Part shown: positions 5,870 to 11,493 of the stretch, piece after piece
Position numbering within the stretch: the stretch's first letter is position 1
How the letters are laid out: each line of letters opens with the position of its first letter
Source of the DNA: JBFJWU01 sp041623475 [NCBI: bacterium]
Lineage (GTDB): Bacteria > J088
NCBI GenBank assembly: GCA_041623475.1
Contig: JBFJWU010000076.1
Span: 1-11,493, forward strand
Direction of reading: 5' to 3'
DNA: 11,493 nucleotides
Program-made: the position numbers and the translations under genes
Notes under the pieces: generated by a model
Told to the model about the DNA's origin: nothing
The model's input: only the letters and a program-made list of their open reading frames with translations
Database searches by the model: none

Positions 5870-6427
5870 ATGCGGCCCTATGCCTTGGTCCGTGAACGCG
5901 AATTCTTGATGCCGGATGAGGTCAAACGACTTGCATCCAGCGCGCGCGATGCCGGTCGGTTTGGGCTTCGCAACAGCCTTCTGATCCGCCTGGCCTACCA
6001 TCACGGGATGCGAGTACAAGAGCTAATTGACCTCGAATGGCGTGACATCGACCTGGACAATCAGGTGCTTTGCCTTCGGCACCGGCGCACCACCGGACGG
6101 TCCCATCCGATCGCGTCTGGTCTGCTCACAGACCTGGAAGCTCTGCGTGATACCAGCGCCGCGACACCAGTCTTGCTTAGCGCTCGCCGCAGCAGATTGT
6201 CCGACCGCACCGTCCATTTTGTCGTTCGGCAGGCCGGCCAACTGGCGGGCATCGGGTTCTCGGTTCACCCATATATGCTCAGGCATTCCTGTGGTCGACG
6301 ATTGGCAGAACGAGGCGTTCCCGCAGAAGCAATACAGCAATACCTTGGACTCAATAATCTGGCCAATACGCAGCGATACCTGAATGACAACAATTGCGAC
6401 CCAGGAGACCTCACCGAATTGCTATAG
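5870..6427 (+). CDS. Short FimB/FimE-type tyrosine recombinase with altered active site
   Basis: The 185-residue version starts at ATG 5870. An in-frame TTG at 5828 would add a basic 14-residue extension. Like FimB/FimE it consists almost only of the catalytic domain, without the N-terminal core-binding domain of phage integrases. Box I Arg48 (HGMRVQELIDLEWRDIDL) is present. Box II reads HPYMLRHSCG, so Arg138 is kept but the HxxR His is Tyr135. The second His of the LGH motif is Leu161 (QQYLGLNN), nine residues before the nucleophile Tyr170 (NTQRY). The beta-hairpin Lys seems to be Arg in the HRRTTGRSH segment. Reported variants tolerate other residues at the first His, but Leu at the second is unusual. 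It may be a slow, domesticated or DNA-binding-only recombinase. No inverted repeats of fim-switch type were found nearby. The AT-rich upstream region hints at horizontal origin. Confidence 0.8.
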   Translation: MRPYALVREREFLMPDEVKRLASSARDAGRFGLRNSLLIRLAYHHGMRVQELIDLEWRDIDLDNQVLCLRHRRTTGRSHPIASGLLTDLEALRDTSAATPVLLSARRSRLSDRTVHFVVRQAGQLAGIGFSVHPYMLRHSCGRRLAERGVPAEAIQQYLGLNNLANTQRYLNDNNCDPGDLTELL

Positions 6428-6505
6428 GAACCCTGGTCGCCTGCCCGATCGCTTTTCCATCCCGGGAATTCGTGGTCAAAGTTCTGGCTGTCCTTAACAT
6501 TCGCC

Positions 6506-6514
6506 TGATAAAAT
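6506..6514 (+). promoter_or_regulatory. Extended -10 element before the receiver gene
   Basis: TGA followed by TAAAAT (6506-6514) matches an extended -10 promoter. No convincing -35 accompanies it. A start near 6521 would leave only about 15 bases before the ATG at 6536, consistent with the lack of a ribosome site there. Confidence 0.3.
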
Positions 6515-6535
6515 CACCAGTATCCGACGTGTCCA

Positions 6536-7318
6536 ATGCCGCCGTATTTGCAAGATCTCCCTGCGGCGCCAAACGCAAGTGAACAACCAGTGAAGAAAGT
6601 CTTGATTTCCGCACCGTTTGATGATCCGTCAACCGAACTTGTGCGAACATTGGACCAGTCCAACTACCACCCGATCGTTCGGGACAACTTGACCGAGTTG
6701 CTCGAACTGCTTTCCGAAGCAACACCGGCAGTGCTGGTCGCCGATGTCAGTTTTGCCGAAATTGAGCTTCGCGACTTGCTGGATGGAATCGAGCGAATCA
6801 CACCAACCTGCCAGGTCGTCGTTTATTCCGGCGATGAGTTTAAAGACCTGGAACGTGGCTCACGTACATTTAACGCGAGGATTGCAAGGATCAAGGCGGC
6901 TGTCGACAGCGTTTCAGCCGATCTCACCACTGTGGCAGTTGTCCCGGCGAACACGACGAACTGCATTCTGCTGGTCGACGACGATACTGACCAGCACAGC
7001 CTGATCGAGTCCCTGATGTGTGACGAAAATACGGACGTTGTTGCAACCGAATCAACAATGGTTGCCAGTTTGATCCGCAAGCATAAACCGGCAGTGATCC
7101 TTTTGGACGTCGGCCTTCCAGGGGTCCGGCAGGGCACCGACATCGCCCGATTCCTGAAAGAATCAGGGCTCGCGGAAGATGCGCCGGTCGTTCTGTATTC
7201 AGGACGATCCGATGAAGAACTCGCAACGCTCGCCGCGTCGTGCGGCGCCGACGGCTACATTACCAAGGCCAGGCCACCAGCAGAGCTAAAGGTCCGGATT
7301 CGTTCCTGGATCAAATAG
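6536..7318 (+). CDS. Tandem receiver protein: truncated receiver plus full receiver, no output domain
   Basis: In this 260-residue cytoplasmic protein, residues 142-258 are a complete response-regulator receiver: acidic cluster Asp148-150 (LLVDDD), phospho-acceptor Asp191 (VILLDVGLPG), switch Ser222 (VVLYSGRS) and Lys244 (YITKAR). Residues 20-105 read as a second, incomplete receiver, with strand KVLISAPFDD, a possible acceptor Asp70 (VLVADVSF) and VVVYSGDEF with Ser98. The final strand carrying the Lys is missing, and a helical linker (about 105-130) follows. No DNA-binding, GGDEF, EAL, HD or kinase domain is present, so it probably acts as a phosphate relay or by contact. The start is ATG 6536 without a ribosome site, and GTG at 6590 is an alternative. 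No histidine kinase is encoded nearby. Confidence 0.8.
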   Translation: MPPYLQDLPAAPNASEQPVKKVLISAPFDDPSTELVRTLDQSNYHPIVRDNLTELLELLSEATPAVLVADVSFAEIELRDLLDGIERITPTCQVVVYSGDEFKDLERGSRTFNARIARIKAAVDSVSADLTTVAVVPANTTNCILLVDDDTDQHSLIESLMCDENTDVVATESTMVASLIRKHKPAVILLDVGLPGVRQGTDIARFLKESGLAEDAPVVLYSGRSDEELATLAASCGADGYITKARPPAELKVRIRSWIK

Positions 7319-7699
7319 AATCGCGGCACCCGACCTATTTCAAAGTTCCTTGCGCTACCCTTGAGCGAGTCGGCACTCCGGACGCGACCTGCCCGTCGAA
7401 CAGCAAGCTCAGGCATATAGCCAGATCCCTGGGCAATAACCTGTTTTGGCAACTGCCACGACTGGCAGACTCTGGATAATCAGAACCCGAAGCGCCAGAC
7501 TCGCGCACCGTCGTTTCATTGTCAGTCGACGACAAGCTTTGTCCGGCGTTTGTCCGGTTTCCCGTCCCTTTGCTCAGCGACGGTGGCGCACAGTATCAGA
7601 CGAAAAACCGCACCGCCACGAAATCCCGGGACAACAGCTGGCAGCAGAGTTTCCCCGCGCTGTCATTTCATCGACCCAACAAATCCGGACGTTCGGGAA
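7319..7699. other. Intergenic region without a convincing gene
   Basis: These 381 bases separate the receiver gene from the 3' end of the propeller gene. They contain a small hairpin (CTGCCA/TGGCAG, 7453-7468), two copies of TTTGTCCGG at 7538-7546 and 7549-7557, and a weak secreted-peptide-like frame on the minus strand (7409-7519). No T-run terminator and no recognisable protein remnant were found. Confidence 0.45.
7409..7519 (-). CDS. Doubtful 36-residue frame with signal-peptide-like start
   Basis: ATG at 7519 opens MKRRCASLALRVLIIQSLPV, a basic start followed by a hydrophobic core, with a possible signal peptidase site after AVA. It then stops at 7409-7411 after a few residues (TGYCPGIWLYA). 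There is no Shine-Dalgarno sequence. It may be chance, a tiny secreted peptide, or the stump of a decayed secreted-protein gene. Confidence 0.15.
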   Translation of the reverse strand: MKRRCASLALRVLIIQSLPVVAVAKTGYCPGIWLYA

Positions 7700-9217
7700 C
7701 TAACGCCGTGGCCGGAAAATGGCGTCTCCGAACGTGCCTGGATATCCGCCCCACGACACAGCCCGCCCGGAGGAAGCTGATAGATTACGGCGCTGCAATA
7801 CCCAAGACGGGGACTCACCCAAAACTGCCTTTGCCCGGCTGGACGCCACGATCATTTCCAGAAGCCCGTCGCCATCCAGGTCGGTAATCAGCGGGGCCGC
7901 TTGCAGCGTCCCGGGCAGGTCCGGTAACTGGATAGAATCCATAGTGGTCGGATCCAGTACCCGCGCGACATCCAGTAATTGGAACTCGTTGGCGGGCTGC
8001 AGATATGACCGCAAGGTCAGTCCATAAATGATCTCGTCATCCCGGTCACTGTCCAGATTAACGGCCATTGGCGCGTACCACGTGTATCGCTCGTTCTGGA
8101 CCAGTTCCCACCGCACTTCGCCCGTGCTGCCGTCAATCAGCAATTGACGTGAGCCGTTGAACCGGTCGCCAGCGCGGGTCGGGAAATTTCCCGTCAAATA
8201 CGACACAAAAACGTCGGGCACATTATCGCCATCGAAATAGCCGATGGCAGGAGTCACATAGGCACTGCTTTTCGTAACCGGATCCACCTGCCACAATATT
8301 CCACCGGTCGCACCGTCGATCGCAATGGTCCTTGCGTCGTGCGGCACCGCGACGACATCGCGAACGCCATCCAGGTTCAGGTCCACGACAGACGGTACGC
8401 CGATGACCCCCTTGCTGGTGACTGACGTGACCAGAAGCGACCAGTTTTCCGGCGTACCGGCGACCAGTTCGTCCAGCGGCAACTCCCACAGGCCACCTGC
8501 CAGTGTTTCCCCCCCGGTGCCAACCAGGACATATTGGGGTCCGTCGTCCTGTTTGCGGTAAACCACGGGCGACATATATGTTTCGGCCGCGTCCGGTGTC
8601 CGGACCAGCGACAAGATTTGACCGGTCGCCCCACTCAGGACCAGGACATGCCCCGGGGGGCGTGGTGACTGGTATGGCTGGGCGGTGAACATCCCGCCGT
8701 TAGCAGCAACAAGTTCATCGATTCCATCGCCGTCGACATCCTCGATCACCTGCGATGTGTAGAAGTTGAAAAAAAGGACATCTTCCCGCTGCCCGGGATC
8801 AAAGGACCAAAGCAACGTCCCGTCGGCGCCGGACAATGCCACCAGTTCCTTGTCTCGTCCGCCAATCACGATATCGGGCACACGGTCCGAATCGATATAA
8901 AGGACGGACGCCGATCCCACCATCTGGTGGACGGTCGGATAGGTCCAGATCAGCGTACCGTCGCGTCCGTCGACAGCCGCGACCTCGCCCCCGATCTCTG
9001 CATCGAAACTGCCAAACTCGGACCCCCACGCGGTGATGATGTCCTTGACACCATCGCGATTGACATCGACAGCCCGTGGCGAGGAAAACAACGTTGCCTC
9101 ACCTTCGATGGCCCAGCGGATGCCGAACGTGGGCGGATATTCCGTGTTCCGTTCACAGGCAACCAACCCCAGCAAAAAAAGTACAGTAAAGGTTATGAAA
9201 TGCTGTCTAATCACCAT
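7700..9217 (-). CDS. Lipoprotein beta-propeller with hybrid FG-GAP / PQQ-type repeats
   Basis: The 505-residue form starts at ATG 9217 behind GAGG, with GTG 9214 as the next codon. Residues 1-21 are a lipoprotein signal peptide with lipobox GLVAC (Cys21, then Glu). The mature protein repeats a calcium-loop motif of the DxDxDG type about every 55 residues: near 51, 108, 160, 279, 328, 388 and 446. An eighth, degenerate unit sits around 221 (RKQDDGPQYVLVG). Between these lie PQQ-enzyme-like motifs such as VDGRDGTLIWTYP, LSGADGTLLWSFDP and IDGATGGILWQVDP. Eight units suggest an eight-bladed propeller anchored to a membrane. The role is probably binding or scaffolding; catalysis by a quinone is not supported by any seen residue. 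It is divergent from the protease gene and their first codons overlap. Confidence 0.82.
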   Translation of the reverse strand: MVIRQHFITFTVLFLLGLVACERNTEYPPTFGIRWAIEGEATLFSSPRAVDVNRDGVKDIITAWGSEFGSFDAEIGGEVAAVDGRDGTLIWTYPTVHQMVGSASVLYIDSDRVPDIVIGGRDKELVALSGADGTLLWSFDPGQREDVLFFNFYTSQVIEDVDGDGIDELVAANGGMFTAQPYQSPRPPGHVLVLSGATGQILSLVRTPDAAETYMSPVVYRKQDDGPQYVLVGTGGETLAGGLWELPLDELVAGTPENWSLLVTSVTSKGVIGVPSVVDLNLDGVRDVVAVPHDARTIAIDGATGGILWQVDPVTKSSAYVTPAIGYFDGDNVPDVFVSYLTGNFPTRAGDRFNGSRQLLIDGSTGEVRWELVQNERYTWYAPMAVNLDSDRDDEIIYGLTLRSYLQPANEFQLLDVARVLDPTTMDSIQLPDLPGTLQAAPLITDLDGDGLLEMIVASSRAKAVLGESPSWVLQRRNLSASSGRAVSWGGYPGTFGDAIFRPRR

Positions 9218-10469
9218 AATGCCCGGCCTCGCGTTGTTGGCAGGTTGCCAGTTCGGGGACACAGAAAGCCTGACAACATCGCCAGCCCTGACCCTGCCCG
9301 GTATCGAATGTCCTGTTGTCTACGATTCTGCCGCAACGACGGAATCCGATCCAGATCAATGTACATTTTTTTCATCGGTCGGGTCGTTTGCAATATCCCA
9401 GTCTGGCCGCAGCGCCACAGCAACTATATCATGGCCGCCGCAGGCTGAATCCCTTTGGCTGCGGATTACGGCAGAAGCTGAAACGGCAGACGACATCTGC
9501 CTGCAACTGGAATCTGTTGAAACGTCGGACGGCCGTGTCTGGGTACCGACGGCAGCGGGACAATCGAACGCTGGACCGCATTGCGCCGATTGCATCCAAC
9601 GCGTCGGCGTCGGACGGAACCAGGTACTGTTTGGATTCCCTAATTCCGGTTCTGACAGTGATGACGCTGCGCCGGAAAGCCTGTCGCTGCAGGTAGCCGC
9701 CAGGGACTGCGGGACGTTTCTACCGGCCTGGGTGTCTGCTGACACACCGCGCCCGGACCACGTATTGATTGAAGCGGCCTTTGTCAGCGCCAGACCGGCA
9801 GCGCAACCGATGGTACTGCCGCTGGCCCTGGTTTTTGCCGGAAACGGGCAGTTCGCCATCCAGGACCTGGACACCGGTATTCTGGGCCAGGCGTTTGATA
9901 TTGCGTCAGATCACATTTCCGAAGCGACTCAATTGCGCATCGTAACCGCTGTGACAGCCGCCCTGCCTGGCGACTGGCAGCAGTCAGTAGATGTGTCCGA
10001 CCGGAATTTCGCTGCACTGGACGCAATGTACCGCGCGGCTGTTGCGCCGATTTCCGATATCGTCGGCAGCGGCAAGGCGGTCCCGTTGATCCTTGCCCCC
10101 TGCCTGAGAATCGAAAATACTGGCAATGGACAGATTCGCGAGCCGGATGGGTGGACATCCCACGTGCCGGCCTGGATGTTCGCACAGGACTCTTTTGACG
10201 GGATCTACATCCGCAATGGTAGTTGTACGACAGGCCAATCGTACTGGCTGGGTCCGGATGCCCTCGGCAAAGTCATAGCTCATGAAATCGGTCACGCGCT
10301 GGGGCTCTTCCATTCCGTCGAAGCAGATGGGTCAACCGATCACATTGCCGATACGCACGGCGACAACCTGATGAACAGTAACGTTCTGGCAGCTGGCAGT
10401 ACCGGCCTGACACCCCGGCAGATTGCCGTGGCCAGGCGACATCCTGCATTGCGATGGGCACGCCAGTGA
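9195..10469 (+). CDS. Metzincin-type zinc metalloprotease, lipoprotein
   Basis: This 424-residue protein is read from ATG 9195. Residues 1-18 form a signal peptide ending in lipobox LLAGC (Cys18), which is why I reject the longer upstream frame. The zinc motif H363-E364-x2-H367-x2-G370-x2-H373 (HEIGHALGLFH) is followed 20 residues later by Met393 in a DNLMNS segment, the expected Met-turn. Together these place it among metzincins (M10/M43-like peptidases). The catalytic region occupies about 320-420. Residues 20-310 are a Cys-containing beta-rich region without a recognised domain, possibly a prodomain or substrate-binding part. The protein would act in the periplasm or at the outer surface. 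The ribosome site (AAAGG) is unusually close to the ATG. The 3' end overlaps the VCBS gene, suggesting an operon. Confidence 0.82.
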   Translation: MKCCLITIMPGLALLAGCQFGDTESLTTSPALTLPGIECPVVYDSAATTESDPDQCTFFSSVGSFAISQSGRSATATISWPPQAESLWLRITAEAETADDICLQLESVETSDGRVWVPTAAGQSNAGPHCADCIQRVGVGRNQVLFGFPNSGSDSDDAAPESLSLQVAARDCGTFLPAWVSADTPRPDHVLIEAAFVSARPAAQPMVLPLALVFAGNGQFAIQDLDTGILGQAFDIASDHISEATQLRIVTAVTAALPGDWQQSVDVSDRNFAALDAMYRAAVAPISDIVGSGKAVPLILAPCLRIENTGNGQIREPDGWTSHVPAWMFAQDSFDGIYIRNGSCTTGQSYWLGPDALGKVIAHEIGHALGLFHSVEADGSTDHIADTHGDNLMNSNVLAAGSTGLTPRQIAVARRHPALRWARQ

Positions 10470-11493
10470 TCCGGGCAGTTGCGATCACGGCCGCATTCCT
10501 GGCATTGGTTCCTGGCTGCACGGACGGCGCCATTATCCAGTTTGTCGAGTTGACTGGGCAGCCATTGTCAGGACTGGCTTATCAGCGAACTCCGTCGCTC
10601 TCCCACCAGCTAATTGTTGACTCAATTGCCGGCGGCATCACCGAACGGACCGAGGCCGGCCTGCCGGTTCATTCGCGGGGCGCCCCGGGGGCCGCCATCG
10701 TCGATGTCAATAACGACGGCTGGAACGATATTTATGTGACCAATGGACCGGATGCCGCCAACGCCCTGTTCATCAACCTGGGACAACACGGTGGGATTCT
10801 GCGGTTCCGTGATGAATCCGTCGAACGGGGAGCTGATCTGTCTGACATGGATTCGACCGGGACCTGTGTTGGAGACCTGGATAACGACGGGGACCAGGAT
10901 CTTGTTGTTGTCGGAATGGATGTCGCAGTATTGGAAAATGACGGTGGCGGGATGTTCAAAGACCGGCGACCGATACTGACCCCCGCCCAGTCAGGCGGCA
11001 CTGCTGCAACGTGCTCGCTGGGAGATGTCGACGGCGATGGAGTCCTGGATGTTGCGATTGGCAATACCTTTGACTGGTCCCGCAGCAATGCCCTGAACAC
11101 AGTCGGCACCGCATTGAACCAGCACAACCTGCTGTTGTTCGGGGACGGCGCATTCGGATTTTCAGAGCGCTCGGAGGACTGGGGATTACGGGATTTTCCG
11201 GCTATCACCTGGGCATTGGCTCTGGTTGACATTGACCAGGACGGCGACGTTGACCTGCTTACCGCCGACGACCAGGCCGCAGTGCCGGGATCGATCGTTG
11301 AGCGCGGCGGCATACAAGTCTACCTGAATAATGACACCCACTTTGAAAAACGCGCCCCCGACCAGTCAGCTCTGGGCTCGCCAACCGCATGGATGGGCCT
11401 GTCTTTTGGCGATCTGGACAATGACGGTTTCCTGGACCTTTTTGGCACGAACATGGGCCTGTATTTTGTCACCAGCAACCGCGTCGGCGGACA
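10454..11493 (+). CDS. VCBS/FG-GAP repeat lipoprotein, CRTAC1-like (runs off right edge)
   Basis: The frame is open from ATG 10454 to the edge (346 residues seen, no stop). GTG at 10466 is an equally good start because it gives a GTGA overlap with the protease stop. A short signal peptide ends at Cys22 (LVPGC), a plausible though imperfect lipobox. Calcium-binding repeats follow: DVNNDGWND near 84, DLDNDGDQD near 141, DVDGDGVLD near 191, DIDQDGDVD near 259 and DLDNDGFLD near 320. The intervening pattern (NALFINLG, then RFRDES, then GTCVGDLDNDGDQDL) is that of CRTAC1/ASPIC-UnbV proteins, secreted calcium-loaded propellers usually ending in an ASPIC domain. That end lies beyond the window. Likely role: extracellular binding or adhesion, together with the overlapping protease. 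Confidence 0.8.
   Translation, partial: MGTPVIRAVAITAAFLALVPGCTDGAIIQFVELTGQPLSGLAYQRTPSLSHQLIVDSIAGGITERTEAGLPVHSRGAPGAAIVDVNNDGWNDIYVTNGPDAANALFINLGQHGGILRFRDESVERGADLSDMDSTGTCVGDLDNDGDQDLVVVGMDVAVLENDGGGMFKDRRPILTPAQSGGTAATCSLGDVDGDGVLDVAIGNTFDWSRSNALNTVGTALNQHNLLLFGDGAFGFSERSEDWGLRDFPAITWALALVDIDQDGDVDLLTADDQAAVPGSIVERGGIQVYLNNDTHFEKRAPDQSALGSPTAWMGLSFGDLDNDGFLDLFGTNMGLYFVTSNRVGG

Noticed and set aside
5703-5909. 68-codon plus-strand frame upstream of the recombinase
   Set aside because: It begins before the predicted promoter start, has no ribosome site and overlaps the recombinase in another frame.
5827-6366. ATTGGCC / GGCCAAT inverted seven-base pair as a fim-type invertible switch
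   Set aside because: One arm lies inside the recombinase coding region, the match is short, and such a pair is expected by chance over this distance.
7453-7468. CTGCCA/TGGCAG hairpin as terminator of the receiver gene
   Set aside because: The stem has only six pairs, lies about 135 bases past the stop and is not followed by a T-run.
9033-9194. Longer N-terminal extension of the protease frame
   Set aside because: It is antisense to the propeller coding region, and the lipoprotein signal peptide starts cleanly at ATG 9195.
9356-9874. 172-codon minus-strand open frame inside the protease gene
   Set aside because: No signature or ribosome site, and the plus-strand frame has a clear zinc-protease motif and signal peptide.

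Overview
The window reads as a chromosomal segment from a gammaproteobacterium, probably an environmental or aquatic one. The reasons are moderate GC with some AT-rich intergenic patches, Shine-Dalgarno sites of the AGGAG type, several lipobox signal peptides, a fused DUF523-DUF1722 (YbgA-like) protein and a short stand-alone BLUF protein. No genus can be assigned from the sequence alone. No tRNA, rRNA, CRISPR array or intact insertion sequence was seen.

Layout from left to right. A glutaredoxin-like gene leaves the left edge on the minus strand (1-229). After about 290 noncoding bases comes a plus-strand pair: a 39-residue membrane peptide (524-643) and an alkaline-ceramidase-like integral membrane hydrolase (670-1386). 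The hydrolase runs tail-to-tail into a DedA/VTT-like membrane protein on the minus strand (1363-2016).

The core of the window is a compact five-gene plus-strand cluster (2222-5210). Its order is a BLUF blue-light receptor, a 73-residue unknown protein overlapping the BLUF 3' end, a ferritin-like di-iron protein, a TudS-type (DUF523) desulfidase fused to DUF1722, and a VIT1/CCC1-type metal transporter. A promoter with two AACGTT palindromes flanking its -10 box lies just upstream of the BLUF gene. The content suggests a blue-light-sensing module coupled to iron handling and to repair or recycling of thiolated nucleobases. I know of no description of this exact combination, and the functional link is inference.

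Downstream are a small lipoprotein on the minus strand (5217-5681), a short FimB/FimE-size tyrosine recombinase with altered catalytic residues (5870-6427) behind a near-consensus sigma70 promoter, and a two-receiver protein with no output domain (6536-7318). A stretch of about 380 bases with no convincing gene follows.

The right end is a set of three surface or periplasmic lipoproteins: a beta-propeller with hybrid FG-GAP/PQQ-type repeats (minus strand, 7700-9217), a metzincin-type zinc protease (9195-10469) and a VCBS/CRTAC1-like calcium-repeat protein (10454 to the right edge). The propeller and protease genes are head-to-head and their signal-peptide coding regions overlap. The protease and VCBS genes overlap and are probably co-translated. 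These three may form one extracytoplasmic system.
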